Shown here piece after piece: positions 7,290 to 15,276 of a stretch of 35,813 nt of DNA. The number at the start of each line of letters is the position of its first letter. Position 1 is the first letter of the stretch. The notes beneath the pieces were generated by a model, which saw nothing but the letters and a program-made list of their open reading frames with translations, had not been told where the DNA came from and did no database searches. A program made the position numbers and the translations under genes. The stretch comes from RUG11247 sp045649485 (GTDB taxonomy: Bacteria > Bacillota > Clostridia > Christensenellales > Aristaeellaceae), in contig JAZRPZ010000053.1 of the NCBI GenBank assembly GCA_045649485.1, positions 1 to 35,813 of the forward strand, read 5' to 3'.

Positions 7290-9467
7290 ATGCGTGATAT
7301 GAATCTGCTGCGTGAATGCACACTCAAGCGTTGCTCCGATCAGGGAGAAGCGAATCTTTACCGCGATTATCTCACCGGCAAGGCGCTGTTTGAAGAGAGA
7401 GTGCCCTTTGCCCACAATCTGCGCCGTTCCATGATAGACCGCGCTATTTTCGAAGGCTATCCCATCGATTTTGATGATTATGAGCTGATCGTTGGCCGTG
7501 TGGCCGACCCTCATGCGCTTACCGACGAACAGAAGGCCCTTGCCGAGGCTGCCCGTAATTATCTGAATGCATCCGATAAGATGGCAGGTACTTCCACCGC
7601 ATTCACCGGACACCGCGTAATAGATTTTGAATTGCTGCTCAATACCGGCATCCGTGAAATTCTTGAGCGCGTGGAAGGCAAGCGTGCTGCTATCGATTTT
7701 TCCAGGCCCGAGGATGCAGCCACTGCGGCTTTTTATGAGTCCGTGGCAATGTCACTCAAGGCATTCGTGACTTTCTGTGCCCGCTGCCGTGAGGCTCTTC
7801 TTGAGCGCGCCGCAGCAACTGCAGACGAAAAGCGCAAGGCTGAGCTCCTGCGCATGGCTGCGAACTTTGATAAGGCCCCCATGGAGCCCTGCACCCATTT
7901 CTATGAGGCGCTGCAGATCATGTGGGCAATGCAGTTCTGCCTGAGACTGGTCAATGACATCACTCTTACCGGCAGATTCGATAATTACATGTATCCCTTC
8001 TACAAGAAGGATATCGAAGAAGGCTATATTACCAAGGAGTTCGCATTTGACCTTATCTGCGAACTGTACTTCAAGCACAACGATATCTACGATGCATGGC
8101 CCGCTTCCGTAATGGTCGGCGGCGTTGACAAACAGGGAAATCCCGTATGGAATGATCTGAGCTACATGTGCATCGAAGCTATACGTACCACCGGTCTTGT
8201 CAATCCTTCCGTAAACGTCGCATATACCGACGAAATGCCCGATGACCTTATGGACACCTGCCTTGAGATACTTGCACAGGGCTACACCCGTCCCGCTTTC
8301 TTCAACGACAGGGTCATTCAGGAAGGTCTGCGCGCTGCAGGCATGTCCGAGGAAGACAGCCGCTATTACATCCATTCCACCTGCGTTGAGATCACTCCCG
8401 TAGGTTCTTCCAATGTACAGGTAGCAACTCCTTATATCAACCTGAATAAGGCATATGAGTATATCTTCGGCGGCGGCAAGAAGCTTTTCGGCGCAGAATG
8501 CACCGTAAAGCCCGAGGTAAATGTGGATCTTAAGTCCCTTACCACCTTTGAAGCCTTTGAGGCGCTCACCAAGAGGGTTGTCCGCGGCATCATCCGTGCA
8601 AACCTCGAGCGTACCGCAATGTATCTTTACAGCTTCTCTCAGTATTGCTCCTCTCCGCTGGCTTCCGCTTTCATCAATGACTGCATCGAGCGCGGTCAGG
8701 ATTCCGGCGCAGGCGGCGCACGCTACAGCTATGTATATCCCTGCTTCCCGGGCTTCCTGAATCTGGTAGATGCCCTTGCGGCAGTGCGTAAGGCCGTATA
8801 CGAAGAGAAGATCATGACTCTCGAAGAGATGGGCGATATGCTGAAGGATAACTTCGCAGGCAACGAGCGTATGCGTCAGTATCTCATCAACCGCTGCCCC
8901 AAGATCGGCAACGGCATCGATGAAGTCGATCAGATCGGCGTTGATCTCTATGAACTTATCCGTCATGAACTGAAGAATTATACCACCTCTGTCGGCGCTA
9001 CCTTCCATCCCAGCTATTTTGCATGGATCCAGCATGGTCTGCTTGGCAAGGTTGCAGCTGCAGGTCCCGATGGCCGCAGGCAGGGCGAGGCCCTTTCCGA
9101 ATGCCTCGGTTCCGTACAGGGCATGGACAAGAACGGTCCTACCGGCATCCTGCGTTCTATTGAAAAGATCGATCAGAAGTATGGTATCGGCGGAATCGCG
9201 ACCAACCTGCGCCTCACCAAGAAGCTGATGAACAGCGAAGAAGGCCGCGCAGCTGTCAAGGATTATATCAAGTCCTTCATGGATCGCGATTGCTTTGAAC
9301 TGCAGTTCAATGTTGTGGATCAGGCTGACCTGCTTGATGCACAGATCCATCCCGAAAAGCATCGCTCTCTGCTGGTGCGTGTTGCGGGCTACAGCGATTA
9401 TTTCGTAAATCTCACCCCCGAGATCCAGAACGAGATCATCAAGCGCAACGAGCATTCTGCAGTATAA
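7290..9467 (+). CDS. Glycyl radical enzyme (PFL-like family), substrate unassigned
   Basis: A 725-residue glycyl radical enzyme. The C-terminal radical loop is clear: RVAGYSDYFVNL with G700 as the radical site. The thiyl-radical cysteine is C365 in HSTCVEITPVGSSN, followed by E367, the Cys-x-Glu arrangement of GRE eliminases/dehydratases rather than the Cys-Cys of true pyruvate formate-lyase; but the residue before Cys is Thr, where GCVE is usual. N-terminal family landmarks are present: DYELIVGR, then GHRVIDFELLLNTGI, then HFYEALQIMWAMQF. The protein is shorter than the usual 780-850. The ATG at 7290 follows GGGAGG. No microcompartment shell or alcohol/aldehyde dehydrogenase genes are nearby. 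Codons are strongly biased to ATC, ACC, AAG and CGC/CGT, which suggests high expression. The chemistry cannot be named from sequence alone. Confidence 0.92.
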   Translation: MRDMNLLRECTLKRCSDQGEANLYRDYLTGKALFEERVPFAHNLRRSMIDRAIFEGYPIDFDDYELIVGRVADPHALTDEQKALAEAARNYLNASDKMAGTSTAFTGHRVIDFELLLNTGIREILERVEGKRAAIDFSRPEDAATAAFYESVAMSLKAFVTFCARCREALLERAAATADEKRKAELLRMAANFDKAPMEPCTHFYEALQIMWAMQFCLRLVNDITLTGRFDNYMYPFYKKDIEEGYITKEFAFDLICELYFKHNDIYDAWPASVMVGGVDKQGNPVWNDLSYMCIEAIRTTGLVNPSVNVAYTDEMPDDLMDTCLEILAQGYTRPAFFNDRVIQEGLRAAGMSEEDSRYYIHSTCVEITPVGSSNVQVATPYINLNKAYEYIFGGGKKLFGAECTVKPEVNVDLKSLTTFEAFEALTKRVVRGIIRANLERTAMYLYSFSQYCSSPLASAFINDCIERGQDSGAGGARYSYVYPCFPGFLNLVDALAAVRKAVYEEKIMTLEEMGDMLKDNFAGNERMRQYLINRCPKIGNGIDEVDQIGVDLYELIRHELKNYTTSVGATFHPSYFAWIQHGLLGKVAAAGPDGRRQGEALSECLGSVQGMDKNGPTGILRSIEKIDQKYGIGGIATNLRLTKKLMNSEEGRAAVKDYIKSFMDRDCFELQFNVVDQADLLDAQIHPEKHRSLLVRVAGYSDYFVNLTPEIQNEIIKRNEHSAV

Positions 9468-9489
9468 TCATCTTATCCCAAATACATTT

Positions 9490-9512
9490 GCCCGGCTGCA
9501 AAACAGCCGGGC
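9490..9512 (+). other. Stable intergenic hairpin without a T-tail
   Basis: GCCCGGCTG (9490-9498) pairs perfectly with CAGCCGGGC (9504-9512) around a five-base loop, 23 bases past the GRE stop. No T-run follows, so it is not a classical terminator. It could protect the 3' end of the GRE message or give partial read-through into the GH92 gene. Confidence 0.6.
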
Positions 9513-9542
9513 AGTATACTATCATCTGCACGAGGTGTGAAT

Positions 9543-11768
9543 ATGGGCATCAGCAAATATGTCAGCACTAAAATAGGCACCATAGGCGATATGACTGCCA
9601 CCAGCATACACGGCGGCGGAAAGACCCATCCCGGCGCAGTATATCCTTTCGGAATGGTAGCGTTCGGTCCCGATACTTTTGAAGGCGGCGACAACGGTGC
9701 AGGTTACAGCTATCATCATACTACAATTGATGGTTTCTCTATAAATCATATGTCTGGCGTAGGCTGGTACGGAGATCTGGGTAATTTCCAGATAATGCCG
9801 ACTACCGGCAGGCTTGAACTTCTTTCGGGAACATACAGCGATGCGCTTACTACGCGGAAGGACAGAGGATACGAATCGGATTTCAGTCATGCCAGCGAAG
9901 TGACAGAAGCCGGTTATTATGCCGTAACGCTGGATACATACGGCATACGCGCGGAAACCACCGCTTCCGAACATGCAGGAATGCTGCGCATGACTTATCC
10001 TGCAAACGAACGCCGCCGCGTGCAGATCAATCTTGCCAGACGTATTGCCGGACGTTCCGCGCTGCAGGTGCTGAACATACTGAACGATCATACTATAGAG
10101 GGCTGCATACATTGCCCTTCAACTCACGGAGGATTCGGTCGAGGCGCGGGAAAGGTGAATTACGATTTGTATTTCCATGCTGAGTTCACAGAAGACTGGG
10201 ATACATTCGGTGTGTGGAATATCGGAAAGCCTGTGGATAAAATACAGACTGTGTATGAAGGCGAAGAACTTTGGTTCTATGCTGAATATGCGCCTTTGCA
10301 GGAGCCCATTACCGCAAAGGTTGCAATATCATATATCAATATAGAAGGCGCAAGGGATAATTTTGCGGCAGAGGCAGCCGGTGTCACGTTTGATGAAATG
10401 CATTTGGCTGCTGCGGCTGCATGGGATGATGCGCTTTCTGTGGTCACCATAGAAGACGATCGCATTTCCGATGATAAGCGTACTATATTTTACAGCACGA
10501 TGTACCATGCGCTGCTGGACCCGAGAGTATACTCCGATGTAAACGGAAATTATCTCTCGGCAGATAATACGGTAAGGCACACCGGCAGCTTCAAAAAGCG
10601 CACGGTTTTCAGCGGATGGGATGTATTCCGCAGCGAATTCCCGCTGCTTACTGTGATAAAGCCCGATGCTGTGAATGATATGATCAATTCGCTCATTGAT
10701 ATAGCGGAATACGAGAACGTATCATTTCCGCGCTGGGAGCTTTTGGGTCATGAGACCGGATGCATGCTGGGTGACCCGGGAATAGTAGTAACTGCGGATG
10801 CCTACCGCAAGGGTATACGCGGTTATGACGCGAAGAAGGCATATGATATCTGTCTGAAAACGGCATTCCATCCCGATTCGAAGAGAAGCGGGGGAAAGGC
10901 TTTTGCAAAGTACGGATATGTGCCCGGCGATATTTCCGCTACTCTTGAAAATGTATATGCCGACCATTGCATAGCACTTATGGCAGCTGAATTCGGCGAT
11001 GAAGAAAACGAGAGGCTCTTTAAAGAGAAGGCGCAGAATTACAGGCTTATCTACGATGCAGAGAAGGGCTGGATGCGCAGCCGCGACGAAGCAGGCAACT
11101 GGGAGGACTGGCGCGGCGAATATGACACGAGGCACTGTACCGAAAGCAATATTTTTCAGCAATCATGGTTTGTGCCCCATGATGTGCAGGGTCTTATATC
11201 GCTGATGGGACATGACCGTTTCGTAAGTGAACTTGAAAGGCTCATGTCGGAGGCAGAACTTTCGGCCATGTGGAACGAATCCTATAATCATCCCAACGAG
11301 CCCTGCCATCACATTGTACACATGTTTACCGATGCGGGTCTGCCGTGGCGCGCTCAGTATTGGGTTCGCCGTATACAGGATGAAGCTTATAATACCACCG
11401 AATACGGTTTCTGCGGCAATGAGGATGTTGGCCAGATGTCGGCATGGTTCGTGCTTACGGCCCTTGGAATACACATGGTGTCGCCGGGAAGCAATATATT
11501 CCACGTGAATACACCGCTTTTCCGAAAGGCTGAAATCAGGCTGGACAGGAAATACCATCCGTGCGGTGTAAGCGACCGCCTCGTAATCGAATGCGACAGA
11601 GACCCTTCCGAAAATATCTACATCAGGAAAATGACGGTAAACGGCAGGTGTGCAGACCGTGCATGGCTGACATGGGATGAGATATCCAACGGCGGTGTAA
11701 TAAGGTTTGAATTGTCCGATACTCCGTGTACGGATTGGGGAAAAGAACTGCCCGGGTCATTGGTATAA
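9543..11768 (+). CDS. GH92 family alpha-mannosidase
   Basis: A 741-residue glycoside hydrolase of family GH92, calcium-dependent exo-alpha-mannosidases (mostly alpha-1,2). The N-terminal signature reads HPGAVYPFGMVAFGPDTF, then GYSYHHTTIDGFSINHMSG and GDLGNFQIMPTTG. The C-terminal catalytic block is present (GFCGNEDVGQMSAWFVLTA, then VSPGSNIFHVNTPLF), with the acidic residues of GN[ED]D in place. No signal peptide is visible, so it probably acts in the cytosol on imported oligosaccharides, unlike many secreted Bacteroides homologues. I use ATG 9543, 5-6 bases after GAGGTG; the in-frame GTG at 9537 overlaps that site. It follows the GRE by 75 bases and may be a read-through product. Its own terminator follows. 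Confidence 0.9.
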   Translation: MGISKYVSTKIGTIGDMTATSIHGGGKTHPGAVYPFGMVAFGPDTFEGGDNGAGYSYHHTTIDGFSINHMSGVGWYGDLGNFQIMPTTGRLELLSGTYSDALTTRKDRGYESDFSHASEVTEAGYYAVTLDTYGIRAETTASEHAGMLRMTYPANERRRVQINLARRIAGRSALQVLNILNDHTIEGCIHCPSTHGGFGRGAGKVNYDLYFHAEFTEDWDTFGVWNIGKPVDKIQTVYEGEELWFYAEYAPLQEPITAKVAISYINIEGARDNFAAEAAGVTFDEMHLAAAAAWDDALSVVTIEDDRISDDKRTIFYSTMYHALLDPRVYSDVNGNYLSADNTVRHTGSFKKRTVFSGWDVFRSEFPLLTVIKPDAVNDMINSLIDIAEYENVSFPRWELLGHETGCMLGDPGIVVTADAYRKGIRGYDAKKAYDICLKTAFHPDSKRSGGKAFAKYGYVPGDISATLENVYADHCIALMAAEFGDEENERLFKEKAQNYRLIYDAEKGWMRSRDEAGNWEDWRGEYDTRHCTESNIFQQSWFVPHDVQGLISLMGHDRFVSELERLMSEAELSAMWNESYNHPNEPCHHIVHMFTDAGLPWRAQYWVRRIQDEAYNTTEYGFCGNEDVGQMSAWFVLTALGIHMVSPGSNIFHVNTPLFRKAEIRLDRKYHPCGVSDRLVIECDRDPSENIYIRKMTVNGRCADRAWLTWDEISNGGVIRFELSDTPCTDWGKELPGSLV

Positions 11769-11773
11769 ATAGG

Positions 11774-11801
11774 AAAAGAGCCTCGCTGAGAGGCTCTTTT
11801 T
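11774..11801 (+). terminator. Rho-independent terminator after GH92
   Basis: GAGCCTC (11778-11784) pairs with GAGGCTC (11790-11796) around a five-base loop, flanked by AAAA and a TTTTT tail, directly after the GH92 stop. Confidence 0.9.
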
Positions 11802-11854
11802 GTGTATAAACTATAAATACAAGTGAATATTTCGGAGACACCGGCTTATGTGCT

Positions 11855-11882
11855 TTGAAATTAACGGCGTATATGGTATACT
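11855..11882 (+). promoter_or_regulatory. Sigma-A promoter of the maf-mre operon
   Basis: TTGAAA (11855-11860), a 16-base spacer, and TATACT (11877-11882), 32 bases ahead of the maf ATG. It is the only good promoter I see before the eight-gene maf to spoIVFB run. Confidence 0.75.
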
Positions 11883-11914
11883 AAAACATAATATATCATG
11901 CCGGAGGTATTGCC

Positions 11915-12478
11915 ATGGCTGATAAGAAGATTGTTCTTGCTTCTACGTCTCCCCGCAGACGTGAACTGCTTGCAAGGATGGGTTATGAATTCACATGTGA
12001 CGCGCCTGAAGTTGACGAAAATGTCGATGGCCGCGCCGATGACATAGTTGCACTGCTTTCCGAAAGGAAGGCTATGGCTGCTGCAGAGAAGTATTCCGAA
12101 GGTATCATTATTGCATCCGATACACTGGTCTCTCTTGACGGCAAGGGACTGGGCAAGCCTGTCAATGAAGATGATGCATACCGCATGCTGAGAGCCCTTT
12201 CCGGAAGGACTCATGAGGTATTTTCCGGGGTATGCATGATTGATGCGCAGACCGGAAGGAAAGAGACCCGTGTTGCGCGCACAGGCGTAATATTCCGCGA
12301 AATTTCGGATGAAGAAATAAACGATTATATTGCTACCGGCGAACCCATGGATAAGGCCGGTGCTTACGGAATACAGGGCGGTGCAGGCAAATTTGTGACC
12401 GGCCTGGATGGTACGTTTGAAAATGTAATGGGCTTCCCGACCGATGTGGTTGAAGAGATGCTCAGAAGTTTCCTTTGA
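11915..12478 (+). CDS. maf: Maf nucleotide pyrophosphatase
   Basis: A 187-residue Maf/YhdE-type house-cleaning pyrophosphatase, which hydrolyses dTTP/UTP or modified nucleotides to monophosphates. The N-terminal nucleotide-binding motif LASTSPRRRELL, the catalytic-region 'IIASDTLVSLDGKGLGKP', 'LSGRTHEVFSGV' and the C-terminal 'DKAGAYGIQGGAGKFV' are all intact, and length is normal. Start: ATG 11915 after GGAGG. It is the first gene of the cell-shape operon, as in Bacillus subtilis (maf-radC-mreBCD), although radC is missing here. Confidence 0.95.
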   Translation: MADKKIVLASTSPRRRELLARMGYEFTCDAPEVDENVDGRADDIVALLSERKAMAAAEKYSEGIIIASDTLVSLDGKGLGKPVNEDDAYRMLRALSGRTHEVFSGVCMIDAQTGRKETRVARTGVIFREISDEEINDYIATGEPMDKAGAYGIQGGAGKFVTGLDGTFENVMGFPTDVVEEMLRSFL

Positions 12479-12511
12479 TAAACAGACCTACATTTTGCTG
12501 GAGGTATTACA

Positions 12512-13552
12512 ATGGCAGTTTTTTCATCCGGAGGCATCGGATTTGACCTCGGATCGAGTAATGTGACCATATTCCTTGAAAACGAAGGTATCGTGCTGCG
12601 TGAACCCAGCTATATTCTTACCAACGCGGACAACAGCCTTGATATACTTGCTGTCGGCAGAGAAGCGCGCCAGCTTATGGGACGCACTCCCCGCGAGGTG
12701 GATCTTTCCACTCCTGTTGTTTCCGGCGCTATTGCTGATGTGGAACAGACCACTGCAATGATCCAGACGTTCTGTGACCGCGTTATAGGCAAGCGCCGCG
12801 GCATAGAGAAATCCCGCATTGTTGTGGCAATGCCTCAGGGACTTACCCGTGTTGAGCTTGAAGCGCTGAAGCAGGCCGTACGCGCTGCCGGTGCAAAGCG
12901 CGCAGCACTTGTATATTCTCCCATTGCGGCTGCGGTAGGCGGCGGTGTTTCCATAAATGAACCCCGCGGAATCATGGAAGTGGTAATAGGAGGCGGCACC
13001 ACAGAGATAGCCGTTATCTCAATGAACGGAGTAGTTGCCGCGCGCAGCGTGCGCACAGGCGCGAGCGCTTTTGATCAGGCGATTGTCCGTTACATACGCC
13101 GTGAAAAGGGTCTTATTATCGGCCAGCGCACCGCCGAAGACCTGAAGATAGATGTCGGTACCGCTATCGAATCCAAGGTACATGACGGTCTTGAAGTACT
13201 GCTGCGCGGTCGTGACGCGCATACCGGTAAGCCTGCCACCGTTACCGTTACTGCAGGTGATGTGTGCAAGGCGCTGCAGCGTCCTATCGATGATATCGTG
13301 GAATCTATCCGCGAAGCATTTGAAAACACACCGCCTGAGCTGGCAGCGGATATTCTTGAACGCGGCATTCAGCTCTCCGGCGGAGGCTGTCAGCTTGAAG
13401 GTCTGGAAAGACGCATAGGAGAAGCTATAAAGCTGCCCGTGCGCATGGGCGATACTCCTCAGGATGATGTCGCTGCGGGTGCAGGTATGATCGCAGCCGA
13501 TGACAGACTGCTGCACAGGTTTGCACAGACCGGCTGTGTGATTGAGATCTAA
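12512..13552 (+). CDS. mreB: MreB-family actin homologue (divergent, altered ATPase site)
   Basis: A 346-residue bacterial actin homologue in the standard place before mreC and mreD. It would form membrane-bound filaments that guide lateral wall synthesis. The family scaffold is plain: phosphate-1 loop GFDLGSSN, 'LMGRTPRE', 'GLIIGQRTAEDLKI', and the 'LSGGGCQLEGL' loop. Two usually invariant features are missing. The catalytic 'IEEPMAAAIG' segment reads VYSPIAAAVG (Y135-S136 replace both glutamates), and the phosphate-2 'DIGGGTTE' reads VIGGGTTE (V158 replaces Asp). 'RPMKDGVIADF' is also changed to TPVVSGAIADV. ATP hydrolysis is therefore doubtful. No frameshift; codon use matches the neighbours. 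Start: ATG 12512 after GGAGG. Confidence 0.9.
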   Translation: MAVFSSGGIGFDLGSSNVTIFLENEGIVLREPSYILTNADNSLDILAVGREARQLMGRTPREVDLSTPVVSGAIADVEQTTAMIQTFCDRVIGKRRGIEKSRIVVAMPQGLTRVELEALKQAVRAAGAKRAALVYSPIAAAVGGGVSINEPRGIMEVVIGGGTTEIAVISMNGVVAARSVRTGASAFDQAIVRYIRREKGLIIGQRTAEDLKIDVGTAIESKVHDGLEVLLRGRDAHTGKPATVTVTAGDVCKALQRPIDDIVESIREAFENTPPELAADILERGIQLSGGGCQLEGLERRIGEAIKLPVRMGDTPQDDVAAGAGMIAADDRLLHRFAQTGCVIEI

Positions 13553-13564
13553 AGGAGAATCTCC

Positions 13565-14701
13565 ATGGCAAATATGAGACGGCCCCAAAAGGGTAAAAGG
13601 AAGACCGGTCGCGGATATTCGAGCGCTCATGTGTCCAGAAGCCGAAAGGCGAGAGGAAATACAATAAGGCGCGTGCTGTTTACCATACTGGTTCTGGCAG
13701 CAATATTCGTATCTGCTTCTTTCCTTGTATTCAGATCTGAAAACGGCGCATCTATATTTGAAAACGCCGTTGGTACTATTCTGCGTCCCGTGCAGAGCGC
13801 CCTTTCTTCCACTGCAGGCTGGGTAAAGGATTTCTTCACAAACTGGCGCAATTATAAAAAGCTCGAGAATGAGTATGAATATCTCCTCATGGAAAATGAG
13901 GAACTGAAGATGCGCGTTTCATATGTGGAGGAGCTTGAACAGGAAAACACACGTCTTTCCGCACTTATGGACGCAAAGGATACATACAGCTCCCTTGACC
14001 CTGTATACGCCACAGTCATTGCCCGCGATCCCGGTCAGTGGTTTGACACGTTTACCATAAACCGTGGTACCTCAGACGGCGTCAGGGTAGGCATGAGCGT
14101 TGTTACCGGCGATGGCCTTGTAGGTTATGTATACGAGGCAAAGCTGAATTCCTCTAAGGTAATGACAATAATCGATACCCGTTCCGCAGTTGCATGTCTT
14201 GTGCAGCGTACCCGCGACAATGGTATCATGCGCGGTGAAGTTACCAAGGATTCTTCTTCTGCGCAGTGCTTTGTATATTATCTTCCCAATGTAAACAATA
14301 TTTCCCCCGGTGATGTCATCGTAACATCCGGTACCGATGCGCTCTATCCCAAGGGAATTGTAATTGGCGAGGTTACCGCTGTAAGCCAGGAAACCTCTTC
14401 CGACGGCAGCTATGTTATCGTTACTCCTTATGTTGATTTCAGACATATAGAAGACGTACTGGTTCTGCGTACCGTTATAGAAACAGACGGCCAGCTCTCC
14501 AGCGTGCCCACGCCTACACCTGTGCCGTTTGTAACCCCCAAGCCTACTGCAATTCCGGTAAATTTCGACGGTACCACTGTAGAACCTGAGGTAAGCGATG
14601 GTAACTGGTATCCGCCTACTATCGAACCTACCCAGGCTCCCGTCACTCCCGAACCCACTATATATGAACTGCTGCCCGAGGATAACTGGGCTGACAGCTG
14701 A
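13565..14701 (+). CDS. mreC: Cell-shape protein MreC
   Basis: A 378-residue bitopic membrane protein linking the MreB filaments to PBP2 and RodA. It has a basic cytosolic N-terminus of about 35 residues, one membrane helix (VLFTILVLAAIFVSASFLVF), a coiled coil (about residues 98-140, 'KLENEYEYLLMENEELKMRV'), and the double beta-barrel MreC domain up to about residue 305 (ATVIARDPGQWFDTFTINRG; GVRVGMSVV). The C-terminal 70 residues form a Pro/Thr-rich, low-complexity tail (TPTPVPFVTPKPTAIPV), probably disordered and outside the cell. Start: ATG 13565 after AAGGAG. Confidence 0.95.
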   Translation: MANMRRPQKGKRKTGRGYSSAHVSRSRKARGNTIRRVLFTILVLAAIFVSASFLVFRSENGASIFENAVGTILRPVQSALSSTAGWVKDFFTNWRNYKKLENEYEYLLMENEELKMRVSYVEELEQENTRLSALMDAKDTYSSLDPVYATVIARDPGQWFDTFTINRGTSDGVRVGMSVVTGDGLVGYVYEAKLNSSKVMTIIDTRSAVACLVQRTRDNGIMRGEVTKDSSSAQCFVYYLPNVNNISPGDVIVTSGTDALYPKGIVIGEVTAVSQETSSDGSYVIVTPYVDFRHIEDVLVLRTVIETDGQLSSVPTPTPVPFVTPKPTAIPVNFDGTTVEPEVSDGNWYPPTIEPTQAPVTPEPTIYELLPEDNWADS

Positions 14702-14721
14702 TAGATATCAGGAGGTAACAA

Positions 14722-15276
14722 ATGCTCAGAAGGATTCTGCCATATCTGCTTATAGTTTTGCTGGCACTTATTGATGTTTCCGTGGTGCCTGTGTTTACTG
14801 CAAGCGTTTATGTGCTGCCGCTTACGCTGCTGTTTGTAGTGTGCGTAAGTATGGTAATGGGTCGTCTGCACGGAGTTCTCGGTGCGCTTCTGGGCGGAAT
14901 GCTTATTGATATTCTTACGGGATATCCTGTCGGTTTTATGATGATCGCATATCCGGCCTGCTGTTTCATCACCGGTCTTTTTGGATATGATACCGATGAA
15001 ATGCGTGCACAGGAAGATTATTCCCGTAAAAAGGCGCTGGTTCGCAGAGCATTCTGCACCTTTGTGGTTATGATGCTGCTTGAAACGGTAATTATCGTTT
15101 ATCAGTATTTCCATACCGCACTTATGTATGGCTGGTATTTCTCGAATGCATTGGTGCGTTCGGTTCTTGCGGCTTTGCTGGTTTCGGCAATGTACTATGC
15201 AGCCGCTCCTGTGCTGCTTGGTAAAGAAGCAGCCAGAGTACGCATCGGCAGTAAGAGGGAGGTGAGGAACCTGTGA
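14722..15276 (+). CDS. mreD: Cell-shape protein MreD
   Basis: A 184-residue polytopic membrane protein, about 5-6 helices (ILPYLLIVLLALIDVSVVPV at the start). The mreD position after mreC and the 'GRLHGVLGALLGGMLIDIL' motif with the small-residue pattern of the family support the call. It is part of the elongasome membrane complex. Start: ATG 14722 after AGGAGG. The last codons overlap the PBP2 gene by four bases if PBP2 starts at GTG 15273. Confidence 0.9.
   Translation: MLRRILPYLLIVLLALIDVSVVPVFTASVYVLPLTLLFVVCVSMVMGRLHGVLGALLGGMLIDILTGYPVGFMMIAYPACCFITGLFGYDTDEMRAQEDYSRKKALVRRAFCTFVVMMLLETVIIVYQYFHTALMYGWYFSNALVRSVLAALLVSAMYYAAAPVLLGKEAARVRIGSKREVRNL

Noticed and set aside
7752..9455. Long minus-strand open frame across the GRE
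   Set aside because: Caused by the strong codon bias of the GRE; its translation has no family features, while the plus frame has the full GRE motifs.
6384..11768. A bacterial microcompartment or choline/propanediol utilisation locus around the GRE
   Set aside because: No shell proteins, no aldehyde or alcohol dehydrogenase and no encapsulation-peptide extension on the GRE N-terminus.
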